Source of the DNA: Botryllus schlosseri
Taxonomy: Eukaryota; Chordata; Ascidiacea; Stolidobranchia; Styelidae
NCBI GenBank assembly: GCA_000444245.1
Contig: ATSW01007441.1
Coordinates: 1-26,806 of the forward strand
DNA: 26,806 nucleotides
Direction: 5' to 3'
The notes beneath the pieces are model-generated. The model made no database searches. It was not told the origin of the DNA and saw only the letters and a program-made list of their open reading frames with translations. Positions 1-10,582 of this stretch are shown here, one piece after another. Positions within the stretch are counted from its first letter, which is position 1; every line of letters begins with the position of its first letter. The position numbers and the translations under genes were made by a program.

Positions 1-384
1 GCCCTAGGGCACAGCCATCTCGTCAGTTCGTTCCCATATTTACGAGGTGGCGGCCACCTTGTACAAAATTCTCGAACGCCCAAGGGATTTGTGACCAGAA
101 ACTAGTTGTCGTGGTAATCAATGTGACCTTAATTTCGATACGCGTGTGTGCCAGGCGCGTGTCCACGGAGTTTCGGTGGTCGAACCGCCCTATTTGAAAC
201 GCGAAACTCCGTCATTTTAAAATGACCATTCTAACTCTAATATTATTGATAATCAGTTACAATTAAATAATTGTGTTATCAGTGTTCCGCGCGGCCGATT
301 TGCGAGAAGCATGTTGGCAATTAGCGAGAAGAGTCTGTGATGATCTTCCGCTGAGATGGTCGCGAAATTAGGTCATTCATTCCC
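1..384. other. Non-coding stretch, nothing recognised
   Basis: No open frame, known repeat or RNA gene was recognised here. Base composition is slightly more GC-rich than the rest of the window, with several CG dinucleotides around 140-190 and 280-300. It could be intergenic or intronic DNA. Confidence 0.4.
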
Positions 385-640
385 CTGCGCGTGGCAATTG
401 TCGCTAGCCTGATTTATCGCGTCCCGAACAAGCCTGGTTCCGCTGGCTTCAACAATCGCATCTGCAATAGGTCCTGTTCACACTATATCATCGCTTGCCT
501 GCGCATCGCGGAATCGCATCTGCCTTGGCGGATTCGGCCTGGTTTGCAGGATATCATTGCTGGCCTACACAATAGCATCTACAATAGGCCTGGTGCGAAA
601 AATGTCATTGCTGACCTAATTATCGCGTCTCGGGCCTAGT
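385..640 (+). repeat. Degenerate tandem repeat (about 50-65 bp unit) with an open frame
   Basis: About four diverged units follow one another. Shared blocks are an AATCGCATCTGC-like core (near 451, 511 and 568), a GGCCTGGT-like core and an ATCATTGCTGGCCT-like core (near 488, 552 and 605). The frame 391-639 stays open through all units for 82 codons. Its translation shows a repeating pattern of roughly 17-22 residues, with an R-P-G-like turn followed by an I-I/V-A-x-L block, for example RPGLQDIIAGL and RPGAKNVIADL. No family was recognised. The open frame may simply follow from the repeat lacking stops in one frame. A repeat-containing exon is the alternative. Confidence 0.5.
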
Positions 641-808
641 ATGCTTCGGTTCGTATCTCTCGATGGTTTGGAGACAATGCCGTCAAGTTTACGCTGATAA
701 GGGAAGGTTTTATGTTATATTGATTGAAGAGCGACATCGCAAAACTGAATGACATTGAATCGCTGCAAACAGACTTTAACGTGCATAATTGATTTCCGCT
801 AATACTTG

Positions 809-897
809 AACGTATGATCCGAAGATGTGTATCTTATCATGGCTTGAGTTCTAGAACGTAACGATCAGAAAATGTGTATCATGGCTTGAGTTATAAA
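809..897. repeat. Two-copy 46-bp tandem duplication
   Basis: Units 809-854 and 855-897 share AACGTA, then GATC, then ATGTGTATC, then ATGGCTTGAGTT, with small gaps and substitutions. It is a local, moderately diverged duplication. Confidence 0.6.
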
Positions 898-1847
898 AGA
901 CGACAAAGGTCTGGACGACTGAAATCGTTGCAATCGGGTTTGGACATTTTGAATTTGCGAAAACTGTCGCCGAGGCTGCGTAATACGCACGTATTTAATT
1001 GTTCACCAGAAATCAGGGACTCGCTAATTGACAGCACTTACGGGCTCTTTGGCAAGCTTATCATACGTCATCCTCGATCTCCTCTCCCGACCAGGCGGCC
1101 AAATAGACGTTCTTCTAGTCCAAAATCTAAATTATGTTCGGCCATATTCGTTTACAAAACCATTCTTGCGCTGGCTAACTTCGTGATAGTGATTAGTGAT
1201 AGTGATAGTTAGTGATTGGTAATCGTAGCGCGAAATTGGAGGGTGTGTAGGTCTGTGGATTGGAATTCATTTCTACGGCCTACGCATATTTATTTCTTTA
1301 GCAAGGCTTTGCCAGTGACATTAATCGGGAAATTAAGCAATGCAGCCTAAACAAAGAGATATTGAGAAAACAAATGTCGCGACGAAAGCTACTTAATACG
1401 GTGTCAGACTCAAGACTCATTCGTGATGATACTGATTAGAATACATGCTTTCTCGTTTGCCATCAACTATATTTCTTGTTGTCTGCTTGATACATTCGTA
1501 CTCTGAAAAAGTCGCATAATGTCATTTTTCAGTATTCCTTTCGTTATTAACGTGCGGTAGGCCATGCTATGCCATTGTCAAATATTGATGCATCACGAGA
1601 TTCTGGGTGGCACAAATTCTTAATTTATTCGATTCGTTTGAACAGGGAACCTACTATATTCCGTTAAACTCGATCGCCGGGCGTACTCGTATCGAGAACA
1701 ACAATATCGAATTTTAAACTATTGGGCATTCGGTAGACGGCGGGTTCGTATTGATAAGATCGCGGCATGCGCCCGGAACTGGAAATAATTCTAGCGCAGG
1801 GGTGACTAACATGCGACTTTGACGCGCAGTCCAATGAGGCAGGTGAC

Positions 1848-2250
1848 GCATGCCTCACCTGTTATCAGGTGAGTAAGTGAAAATTGCGAAAACCTGCGAC
1901 GGTTATTGATATTTTCCATCGATGTTCGTTGTTCATAAATAACTAAATTTAAACTTTTTTTCACCAAAAATCATCAATTTGCATGATTATCATTCAAAAA
2001 TACAGCGCGAAAGGAGAGGTGAGGTACAAGTGAGGCACGGGTGGGTTGCGCCTCACATGTGACAATGCAATCCATCAGAAATAGCTCGGAACTCAAAATA
2101 ACTGGTATCAATCAAATACTATCATCACACTGATTCCGAAAGTCCAAATATTAACAGTTTCAGAGCACTAGAACCCCCCACAATCGCCAAGGAAGGTGAC
2201 ATTGCAGAGAAACAATAGCCATGTGAGGCACAAACGAATCTGCCTCATGC
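1848..2250. other. Cluster of GTGAGGC / GCCTCAC motifs
   Basis: The motif or its complement occurs at about 1853, 2031, 2050 and 2223, with a partial match at 2242, in both orientations. Two lie beside short inverted repeats (CAGGTGA and TCACCTG around 1840-1872). No transposon ends or gene were found. This may be an old inverted-repeat element or chance clustering. Confidence 0.3.
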
Positions 2251-2424
2251 ACTATTCGCACTAACAATTGGACAATCTCAGCACAGTGAAACGCGCTATC
2301 GATTTAGGAATCCAACAGTCTTGTAGGAATTATATAGTAGCGACGGCCAATACGTAATGNGGAGCAAATATATTCCCTTACCTATGTAGCTGTTNTGTAT
2401 TTTCCATCCATATAGCTACGTCAA

Positions 2425-2480
2425 ATTGTGGTATGTGATAGCTACTTGCATAAGCTGCATTGTCGTTGTTTGTGGCCTTC
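2425..2480 (+). repeat. Left copy of a diverged direct repeat
   Basis: The segment starts with ATTGTGGTATGTGATAGCT and ends with GTTGTTTGTGG. A diverged second copy lies at 3800-3852, on the other side of the hAT element 2504-3786. With the element and one duplication copy removed, the two copies are about 90 bp apart, so the element landed in a pre-existing tandem repeat. Confidence 0.65.
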
Positions 2481-2503
2481 ATGCTGTGTTCGACTCCTAT
2501 AAC

Positions 2504-3786
2504 CAGAGGTGGTCAGTAACTAAGTACTTCTACTTTTTGGAAGTACTCAAGTAGTTTTCCTCTACTTCTGGTACTTACTCAAGTAGATCTGATTTTCTCT
2601 ACTTCTACTTCTACTTCGTAATATTTTGTGATCTACTCACTTACTTTTCGCTATTTTCAGTTTGTCAAGTAGAAGTAGTTTATTCCCCCAATACGAAAGA
2701 TAGCCTGAGTAATTACGGGGGTGTTTTCACGGAGTAACAACATTTAATATTCATAAAAGTGAAGTAAAGCCCAGAAATTTTGTTGCGCTTCGCGCATAGT
2801 AGTTATGGAGTGACAAATAAGTTTTCACGAAAGAATCAGTGAATATAATTTAGGTACCGGATTGATTGGTTCCGCTCACACCGCATCGTCGCCTATATCA
2901 AATATTCCATCACGGTAAATATGGAGCACCATAACGTTTGAGACTACCGTTTTGCGATAGCAATTACCTATCATATCGTAATGTAGCAGCCCGTTACTTG
3001 TTTTTCGAATCTGGAAAATCTGGCCTTTTTAAACGTACACCTGTTGTAGCAGATCACCTTTGAAGCTTTATGGACAAAAGACATGAAATATATTTTCCGC
3101 TTCTTAGAAGTGGTAGTTGTATTTCACTTTCAATTGCGAGGATCATACTTTGACTTTTAATTACTTTCAGTCCTTTTTCTGCAGAACATACATGTCAAGG
3201 CATAAAAGCAAGTGTAGTAATGCCTCTATTTTCCGAAATAAAGCCACACTAAATATAACTTGAACGATCCACAATATTTGTTAATAACGTATACTATTCG
3301 CGCATAGTGATGAAACCGTATCCGATACAACGTCTACGTATTGCTCTTCGTCTCGGGGCCTTATAATATGGGGTAGGGCTCCATGCCATGATATTATCTA
3401 AAATGCGGTCTTCTAGTAAATAAAGGGTTAGTATCGCATTTTCATATCAATACTTATAATTTGCATCCCATGATGCGAAAGAATTCTTATTCTGTCGAGA
3501 ATTGATACCTCCTGGGATGCATTAATACGAATCAAGCTCTCTGCACCTCCCGCATAGCTCAAATCGCAGCTCTTGACAGTCCATGCGAACGAATTAAGAC
3601 TGTTCTCAAAACTACTCAATTACTTGAGTAGATTTAAAGTCAGTCAATTCTACTTCTACTTGAAGTAGTTTTAGGTGACTTGTCGAAAAAGTACTCCTAC
3701 TCGTACTTGAGTAGATTTTTTCGTCACTACTTCTACTTCTACTTGAGTAGCTTACTTGACTACATTCAGTACATTGACCACCTCTA
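2504..3786 (+). mobile_element. Non-autonomous hAT element with CAGAGGTGGTCA ends
   Basis: The left terminus reads CAGAGGTGGTCAGTAAC and the right terminus is its inverted counterpart, ending in TTGACCACCTCTA. Both are flanked by the identical 8-bp duplication CCTATAAC (2496-2503 and 3787-3794), the hAT hallmark. Both subterminal zones are packed with repeats of CTACTTCTACTT and CTCAAGTAG, which suit transposase binding. The 1283-bp body carries no long frame and no transposase, so it must have been moved in trans. A second copy in opposite orientation lies at about 20115-21189, and their internal sequences align over most of their length. Confidence 0.93.
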
Positions 3787-3799
3787 CCTATAACCCTTA

Positions 3800-3852
3800 A
3801 TTGTGGTATGTGATAGCTGTACTTACGTAGCCTGCGTTGTGGTTGTTTGTGG
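3800..3852 (+). repeat. Right copy of a diverged direct repeat
   Basis: It matches 2425-2480: both share ATTGTGGTATGTGATAGCT, then a variable stretch, then GTTGTTTGTGG. It directly precedes a CAGAGGTGCC transposon-like end. Confidence 0.65.
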
Positions 3853-3854
3853 TC

Positions 3855-3965
3855 AGAGGTGCCGCTCCTAGTGTTTCTACACTGGATCTAGTGTATTTTG
3901 ACTTGACCTAGTGTCCTAGTGTATTTTCTTTCGAAATTCGGCAAATCTAGTGTTTTTTTACTGCT
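3855..3965 (+). mobile_element. One-ended hAT-like terminus with CTAGTGT repeats
   Basis: It begins with CAGAGGTGCCGCTCC, a hAT-style terminus, followed by six CTAGTGT-type motifs within about 90 bp (for example near 3869, 3888, 3908, 3916 and 3950). No matching right end or target duplication was found before 5850, so the copy is truncated or its other end has decayed. Confidence 0.4.
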
Positions 3966-4156
3966 TTCATGTGCTTCGAATAATTTATACCGGTACTTGA
4001 AGAGATTATAATTATTATCCGCCTAAACTTGCCCATTTTGCACAATAGCGACCAGTCGTGAATGTGGAATTGCAACAGCTATCAGTGTGCAAAGAAAATT
4101 CTGTCTATACCCGCTGGTGTTTTTATTATCATTTCGGGTCTCTTTATCAGGTACTT

Positions 4157-4187
4157 TATGTGCGTGCGTGTTTGTGTATGTGTGGGG
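4157..4187. repeat. TG-rich simple repeat
   Basis: Imperfect run of TGTG/TGCG dinucleotides. The two open frames overlapping it on opposite strands are best explained by low complexity. Confidence 0.7.
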
Positions 4188-4195
4188 GTCCGTGC

Positions 4196-5850
4196 CTGCC
4201 CAGCCATGAACCTCACCGCACGTCACTGCCGTAGAAGGAAATTTGTGCAGCCGTCAACACGTAATTCAACTAGCATGTGCTGGCGGCCGTCGACATGCAA
4301 ATTGAATTTACGAATCAACTCCAGAATTTCTGACGGATTTCAATTATTCTTAAAATTTTCTTCGCGCTGCGCGTAATTTAATGATAATTCATATTTCGAT
4401 TTTAATATAGTTTCTAGTGCGTTAGAGATATTCCAATATCTTCCCACTATATCAAAAATCCTGATAGGATGTCAAGAAATAACAGCAAGCAACGAAGTGA
4501 CTGATAACAATTGACCCGCGCAAAGATGCATCATCATTTATAACTTGCACTAAATTTTCAAAAACACCCTTCCCATCCACTCAACCGATGATTCTGATCA
4601 CATGGAATGAGAAAGGATACATATTTGACGGAAATATGTGAAACTAGTAATATAATTGACGAATTTCATTCGTGAATATGACCGACCGTTGCGAATTAAT
4701 TTCGTCAGCGTTCGACCGCTAGGGATTCCAGTAACTGTTCATAACATGATCGCTCGCGATTCTGGTGCGTATAATAAGCCAATATGAAAACATAGATTAG
4801 TCCGGAATTCACCGGTAATGGGCGATGGCAGTTTAATATGGATATTTGGCATCCACTTAGTGTATTACGACTATGCCGGGATGCGGCCGTAGGCAGCTCA
4901 AGAAATCGAAATGCGGCTGTGAATAGCAAAAATGTTGACCGCCCCTGTTTTACCCCATAGTCGTTACATTAAATGGGACTAGGACGTTATATATTGTTCC
5001 TAGATCTATTCGCGGCATAGACACCGATGTACTCCAAAAATGCTTCGCTAATGTGAATCGGGAAACGCACCAATGCCGCCAATATCGCTGATTTAATCTG
5101 CAAACAATTGCCGCGATGCGAACTACTCAACGCGAAGCCAGAAACCGCAAGCGACAAATACTGATTGGCTGCGCGAGTTCGCGTTTGTAATCATCATTGT
5201 TGTCTTTTTGAAACCTCATATTCGAGAGTTGTCGTGTGCTACTCGCGAACTTGCCAGGCCAGTGCGTAGTGTATTTCGTAACTCAAGCGGCGCGTGAATA
5301 ACATTGATGCAACTCAGTGACGTAAAATCTGATTTTTGTTCGATGCGTTCCGTCAGACGGACTGGTAGCGCAGTTACACCCTCGAATGATCGTATCGTTT
5401 TAAGACTCCATTTAATATCTCGACTGCATGTTTGATATTAATGAGTGCAGGGCCGGTATTATAACGTCACACGAATGGTTTAACGCTGCACGTACAACAG
5501 CGGCATGTAGTAACGTGCGTTTTAGTGCGACGATGACGTCATCGGTATAGATCAGTTATGTCGTCACAAGACTTCGCCACGTAAAAAAATTGAAGTCGGC
5601 GCCTATGTGTAAAAGTATAGGCCTACTGTATAAATCTAGAGTGAGACCGAGGCTATAATATGTGATTCATGGCTCCGTAATTCCCACAGCACGCAGCGGC
5701 ACTACTTGCGTAGACACTTTTGTTGTGCAATTCATATCTGCGTAGGTTACCTTGCGGTGTAGGCCTACCATATCAATAATCAGATTCCGGGTAATCGTTT
5801 TAAAACATTCTTTCGTCGTTTGATGCTTAGGGCATAACGATTTCATTTAT
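4196..5850. other. Long stretch without a recognised gene or repeat
   Basis: No protein family, transposon end pair or RNA gene was recognised. The part from 5020 to 5570 is richer in CG dinucleotides than its surroundings. It contains an inverted pair of CGCGAACT-like blocks (near 5175 and 5246) and a palindromic ATGACGTCAT at 5533-5542, which equals the CRE/ATF core. It could be a regulatory or CpG-containing segment, but no nearby exon supports that. Confidence 0.35.
5533..5542. promoter_or_regulatory. CRE-like palindrome ATGACGTCAT
   Basis: Perfect 10-bp palindrome containing the CREB/ATF core TGACGTCA, in a CG-richer segment. TGACGTCAT also occurs inside hAT copies (near 9230, 12283 and 15974), so the motif alone is weak evidence of regulation. 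Confidence 0.25.
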
Positions 5851-5854
5851 GGAG

Positions 5855-6015
5855 AGTGAGATAGAGTCTTTATTTCTCATCCAACTCAAATACATAACAA
5901 ACAGACGGCAATGATGGAGGTACAAAGACAGGAATTATCGATACGACCTTGAAGGTCAACTAGTTTGATTACACCCACATCAAACGGGTACACTTGTCTC
6001 TATGCAGTGGAATGT
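5855..6015 (-). mobile_element. LINE 3' end fragment, same family as 24738-25790
   Basis: Matches the 3' untranslated end of the LINE at 24738-25790. Shared blocks on the + strand are GTCTTTATTT, CATCCAAC, AAATACATAACAAAC, GGTACA, ATCGATA, GACC, GAAGGTCA and CATCAAACGGGTACACTTG. On the minus strand it is a short, strongly 5'-truncated copy ending in a GA/CT-rich tail (5851-5865). No coding part remains. Confidence 0.75.
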
Positions 6016-6419
6016 GATGCCACAACATATTATACACATATGATTATGAAAACAGTGCTTTGAGTATTAAATGTGGGTTATCATGATAACAGTACATCAT
6101 ATTTGAATAAATAAATACAGTGACATGCGGCCTACTATTATGTGTGATTAGCAAACAGGGGGTTCTAAAGAGTGCAATCACGCCCCAAACGTTAAAAAAA
6201 CTGTGAAATCTCTCCCATTCTCTTTTTAGACATTACTAAGTCTCTGATATTACGTCTGTTTAGTTGATAAATTTTTCTGGTGTAATGAAACTAACATGTG
6301 CCCGTTTATAGGTAAATTTTATCTTTGTCCTGAAGTAAAACCTCCTGATACTTCACGTAATCTTGAAGTATTACAGATGAAAAATTCTGCTGCCAGGATC
6401 CTCGCATAACTAATAATAA
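6016..6419. other. Intergenic stretch, nothing recognised
   Basis: AT-rich DNA with no supported frame or repeat. A 67-codon minus-strand frame at 6306-6509 runs into the following transposon and is not supported. Confidence 0.4.
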
Positions 6420-6427
6420 GTTATTAC

Positions 6428-7284
6428 TAGGGCAAGTTTTTGTTGCACTAAAATCGGGAGAAAGTTGCATTTTATTATGACAAAAGTTGCAGTAACAAGT
6501 TGCATTCATAATTTTTGTTGAATTAGTAAGATATGAAATACTCGAAAGGTTCCGTTGTATAACCTAGTTCCTGCAGAACTGTCAAATTTGTTTCTTTGCC
6601 ATTTCACGGACATTTTTCCCGGTACACAGCNAGAAAATTACGCAATGCAGGAATAATTTCACCCCAAAAAGCCAAACAGCATAGCGATAACCCCCTCCCC
6701 CTAAAACAAGTCAAGTAACCCACCCCAAACCCCCTATAGGTCTGCAAACTTGACCCAAGGTGTTGCGGAAAAATCGTTCTTGGCGACTTTAACAAAATCA
6801 ATAGCCTGAATAAGGTGACCCAGTGAAAATGTAATTTTAGCGGTCTCGGCTGGGCGTCTGTGAAATGGGAAACTATCTCAAATTTAAACGACAGAATTAC
6901 TAAAGCACTATATTTACATATTGATCGGACACGGTCGTGCTTTGGCAGGGGTAGTTGAACTTCTTGCTTGCAAGCCATTGTGTCATTGATAACACAGTGA
7001 GATGCAGCTAACTCATCATGTGGCTCTTTGTTATGAAAATCAAAGAGAATAGAACCATACTAGAACTAGTTTGTATCATTTTTAAATCATTCCTTCACAT
7101 TTTGATGCAATATTCGATAAAAGTTGTAGTAAAAATGGGTTTTAAAAATGGAGAAAAGCTGCAAAAAGTTGCACTATAAGATCCCTCCAAACAGCTTAAA
7201 ACATAATTCTACATAGATTCTGAGTATCTAGGAAGCTTTTTGAAGCTGTAAAAAAAGTTGCAAAAGTTGCAAAAACTTGCCCTA
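6428..7284. mobile_element. Non-autonomous hAT element with TAGGGCAAGTTTTT ends
   Basis: The left end TAGGGCAAGTTTTTGTTGCA is mirrored by the right end TTGCAAAAACTTGCCCTA. An identical 8-bp duplication GTTATTAC flanks it (6420-6427 and 7285-7292). Subterminal regions carry many AGTTGCA motifs: about four in the left 80 bp and four in the right 120 bp, a typical hAT binding-site arrangement. A 124-codon minus-strand frame at 6604-6978 shows no BED, DDE or dimerisation motif and is not supported as transposase. The perfect duplication suggests a fairly recent insertion. N at 6631. Confidence 0.92.
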
Positions 7285-7460
7285 GTTATTACTAATAATC
7301 GGAACTGGGCTATTATATATCACTGCCAATTGTTGCATGATCAGCAGTCTCTTTACCGACTATGATTTTATTGTGCAAATAAGACAAACAAACATTCATC
7401 ACGTCAATATCATCATTAAAACTTCTCGATATGCATTGAAAAATATCAGACTGATTTCAG

Positions 7461-7682
7461 ATGACCATCGATTCGAACAGTAACCCAACCCTGTCTCGCG
7501 GTTACAAATTGCACTCAGTTACCTGCTACGCAGCGCCCGATGGAAGCAAAGATAGTCTGCAGAGATACACACTCATAGAAAACGGGTACGTTGCAATCAA
7601 AAATGGATATGGTCCCTTAATGCCCTTCGGTTTAAACAGTTTTTGGTCAACAAATCCATCACATTTCAATCGTTATGAGTAG
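7461..7682 (+). CDS. Possible terminal exon or small gene, unknown function
   Basis: A 73-codon frame runs from ATG to TAG. An acceptor-like sequence, ACTGATTTCAG, ends exactly at the ATG, and the frame is closed just upstream, so this could be a last exon read from 7461. The product is soluble-looking, with no signal peptide or membrane segment. It has a balanced composition and no low-complexity run, which makes it look more protein-like than most frames nearby (for example SVTCYAAPDG and ENGYVAIKNGYG). No domain was recognised. No polyadenylation signal or donor-paired upstream exon was found. It may equally be a chance frame. Confidence 0.25.
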   Translation: MTIDSNSNPTLSRGYKLHSVTCYAAPDGSKDSLQRYTLIENGYVAIKNGYGPLMPFGLNSFWSTNPSHFNRYE

Positions 7683-7710
7683 GGATTATGCAAACCCCTG
7701 AAAGTTTCTG

Positions 7711-7758
7711 GTTCGTGTGAACGCGAACCTTTTTGAAAGATTCCGTGTGAACGCGAAC
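7711..7758 (+). repeat. Two-copy 30-bp repeat with palindromic core
   Basis: CGTGTGAACGCGAAC occurs at 7714-7728 and again at 7744-7758. A related block, GGTTCGTTTGTGAACGC, lies at 8024-8040. The units contain the inverted core GTTCGTGTGAAC. The arrangement resembles subterminal repeats of an inverted-repeat transposon spanning about 7700-8045, but no clear termini or target duplication were seen. Confidence 0.5.
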
Positions 7759-8832
7759 GTGAATATAATTGATCGGTTGATTAAGCACATTGTGAAATTG
7801 TGGACAAAGCTCGCGACAAAACGTCACTGAATATTCACAAATATTTCGATCAAACTTTTCTAACAAAGCAAATTTTTTGAAATTGGCATAGTGCATGCTC
7901 GCTAGGTGATGAAATTCTTTTAGCGCTGCCAGCGTCTTTCAGATCGTGGTTGAAACAAAAAAATGTTAAAATGAATGAAAAATTGTAATGAATGAAAAAG
8001 GTTCACAGTGCTGAACCTACCAAGGTTCGTTTGTGAACGCAAAACCTCCGAATTACCATGACTATCACAAAATAACGGGGTGTGTGAGGTAGGCGATCGC
8101 CCACCCCCCTGGTCGAAGGACCCCTCTAGGGTCAATCATCAAATCTCTGCATTTGTTAGAGAAGTTCCATATCCCGATAATCATCAAGTCCCTGCATGCA
8201 GTAGAGGTACTTAATGTAGTCTCTCCTTGCAACCCTGCAATAATAGATATGATCAATAATCATATCGAGCCTCTGGGTCAAGCCTTGACGTGAAGCGCTG
8301 GCACACTACTAATATCAGCCGATCGCTTTCCAGATTAGTGTGGGTCTATTTAGCCTGCAGCAGTTGTATTGCTAATCTATTGTTTCACGCTACATGCCAT
8401 ACATCTTCGACATGAAGGTGTGCGTTGTATGATAATGTATGATAAAAGAAGGCTCAGGAGCTAGGGCAATTCAACATTCCGACCTGTTTCAAAGTCGTGT
8501 TATAGTGTCCTATACACATCACGTAATCCCGCTCCATATGGCGCACTAATATTAAGTTGGTAACAATAGATGCGCAAGGGGGTCTTAGGCGGAGCCCCCA
8601 AGAGGCTGCGATTACATACTTATAGCCCCCTCCCCGGAAGTCTCGCCCACCCCCCAGTCGTAGGGCCACCACTGCTTGGGGAAGATGTGTTTATTATGTT
8701 TTTTTTATTATATAGATAACTATGGGAATTATCCAAGCAAAACCAACTAGTCACATAAATAACTGCGCACAAAATCGTCAATAGTCATGGTGAATGTATC
8801 AGCTGCATCGTAATTTAAGAAGTGTCTTATAT
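7759..8832. other. Stretch without a supported gene
   Basis: Contains a two-copy 45-bp repeat (8135 and 8180, each with ATCATCAARTCYCTGCAT) and a C-rich block at 8575-8674. Read on the minus strand, that block begins CAGTGGTGGCCC and continues G-rich, like a hAT terminus. No partner end was found. Short frames on the minus strand here are not supported. Confidence 0.35.
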
Positions 8833-8840
8833 TTCATTAT

Positions 8841-9317
8841 CAGGGGTGGGCACAACGATTCAAGTACTCGAATCTGAATTGAGTATTAATTTCAATGATT
8901 CGAGTCGAGTAGAGTACGACGATTTTTTTCGAGTACTGCTTATAGGCTCAGTAACGAGAATTATAGTTTTGAAGCCTTGAAACATTGATTGGCCGTGTCG
9001 CAGCATACGAGACATAGTACAAAGCTACGAACGTTACTGGAAATTACACATTTCCGAAGTCATCATGATCATCCCGCAACATTGTCAAGAAGTGCAATGA
9101 AATCGTAGTGGTCGAAAACATGCTAAAGTATCTTTACTGTGACGGATAACAGGCATTATGTTCATTGTGGTGTCATAAAATGCACATATTTGAACTTTGG
9201 CATGGTGCATTCCATTGTGACGTCATAATGAGTGATGATAGAATACTGGACTTGACTCGAAGCGTAATACATGATTCAGAATCGAATCACTCAGGTACTC
9301 GATTTTGTCCAGCCCTA
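8841..9317 (+). mobile_element. Non-autonomous hAT element of the CAGGGGTGGGCAC / TCCAGCCCTA family
   Basis: The left end CAGGGGTGGGCAC and right end TTGTCCAGCCCTA form imperfect inverted repeats. Flanking 8-bp sequences TTCATTAT (8833-8840) and TTCATTGT (9318-9325) match at 7 of 8 positions. Subterminal zones are rich in GATTCGAGT and ACTCGAATC. It is a 477-bp deletion derivative without coding capacity. Relatives in this window lie at 11754, 15883 and 21847. Positions 8973-9156 are identical, base for base, to the complement of 16044-16227, although the sequence on either side is clearly diverged. Confidence 0.9.
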
Positions 9318-9325
9318 TTCATTGT

Positions 9326-9766
9326 TGTAAAAATATTTTGAGGGCTGGGATCGATATGATGTGAGCTCCGACGTACGGTCCGTATAATTTATTCATTTCC
9401 ATTTGGTGAGTTAGCACAATCCAGGAAGTTGCATACAGCGTTGGTGAAAATGAGATGATTCAGAATACTTTGCGCTCAATTATAGTTGCATCGTCGATGA
9501 AACTTTCCGCATCGAGAATTTCACCAGCTATTACAGCGATCCGCACGCGGCCTACTTCAGTTTCGAATCATTTACATTCAAGTCGGATCCTGGACAGGTT
9601 GTACATTTATTCAATCTGAATGATTTTCACGTGATTAGAACTGACAGAAGCATATACCAGAGATTTCTTCTTGCTTGACCTCGAGTCACGAGCCCGACAT
9701 TAACCATATACCTTTGCTAGAGAAATATAAATCCTAAATTTCCAGTTTTGGAATCACGTATCATAT
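9326..9766. other. Spacer between hAT elements, nothing recognised
   Basis: No supported frame, RNA gene or repeat. It separates the target duplication of the element at 8841 from that of the element at 9775. Confidence 0.4.
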
Positions 9767-10582
9767 CTGCCACCTAGGGTTGGGACTTCGGGATCGAATT
9801 TGAAATCCCGGGATCGGGATTTCCCGGGATTGTCGCTTCTCAATCCCGGGATTTCCCGGGATTAGCAAAATAGTAAAATACGCATAATACAAGCTACATA
9901 AACAACATTTATTCCTTGTAATATTGACTCCAAACATGAGAGCATCAAGAGCAGTGATTCCCAACCGCGGCTCCAAGGTAGCCTTCTTGCGGCTCTGAGT
10001 GACCTCTAAATATGCCACAAAAATATAATGAACGACAGTTGTTGTTTGTTTCTATAAATAGTTACCGGCAATTTTTGTATATGAATGCTGAGATGAGCAA
10101 TATTAGATATCTCTAAAGCCGTCCAAGGCCGCTTCTGAAAACAGAGAAACAGAGTTCTGCTGCTCGTAGACCTTTATATATCGTCTTTTTGAAGAGTAAA
10201 TTACGACACAATTTCACTAACATTAAAATAACGGCTCATAGTCAACTATAAATTGCTATAAGTCCAATATTTTTCATAGAATAATCCTCTGCAAACTTGT
10301 GTATCAAGTGCTGGAATGTATGAAGAGCAATCACATAACAACAAAATAGTATGTTAAGTAATGATATACATTTTCAATTTATTTCAATGTATAGCACTTG
10401 CCAATCTGCGTCTACCAATGCTAAAATAACAGATATACAATCTGTAGAAATCTATGTGCATGTGCAATGTGCATGCTTTTGAGTTTGCTAGATGGTGGGA
10501 TATAGAGGTAGGTTATTAGCTACCTTTAGAATTTTCGTTATCAGTATATAGTCTAATCGGGTGTTTTCATGCGGCTCCCTAT

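Larger units (their letters stand above)
641..2424. other. Long stretch without a supported gene
   Basis: It holds a 112-codon open frame at 874-1212 that resembles no family and is not supported as a gene, a small tandem duplication at 809-897, a short GTGATA run near 1189-1208, and a cluster of GTGAGGC motifs at 1848-2250. A donor-like CAG|GTGAGTAAG occurs at 1866, but no convincing exon precedes it. Isolated N bases occur at 2360 and 2395. Confidence 0.4.

Noticed and set aside
874-1212. 112-codon + frame, one of the longest outside known elements
   Set aside because: No recognisable domain, a serine/arginine-rich low-information stretch and no supporting splice or start context.
4023-4376. 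Opposed frames around 4062-4376 and 4023-4226
   Set aside because: Both run through the TG-rich simple repeat, which explains the cysteine/valine or threonine/histidine runs.
6604-6978. 124-codon minus frame inside the hAT element 6428-7284
   Set aside because: Shows none of the hAT transposase motifs and lies in a MITE-sized element; best read as a chance frame.
8575-8674. G-rich minus-strand block beginning CAGTGGTGGCCC as a hAT end
   Set aside because: Looks like a terminus, but no opposite end or target duplication could be paired with it.
9775-9860. Repeated CCCGGG palindromes as a possible regulatory or hairpin array
   Set aside because: They are subterminal repeats of the hAT element 9775-11583 and recur at its other end.
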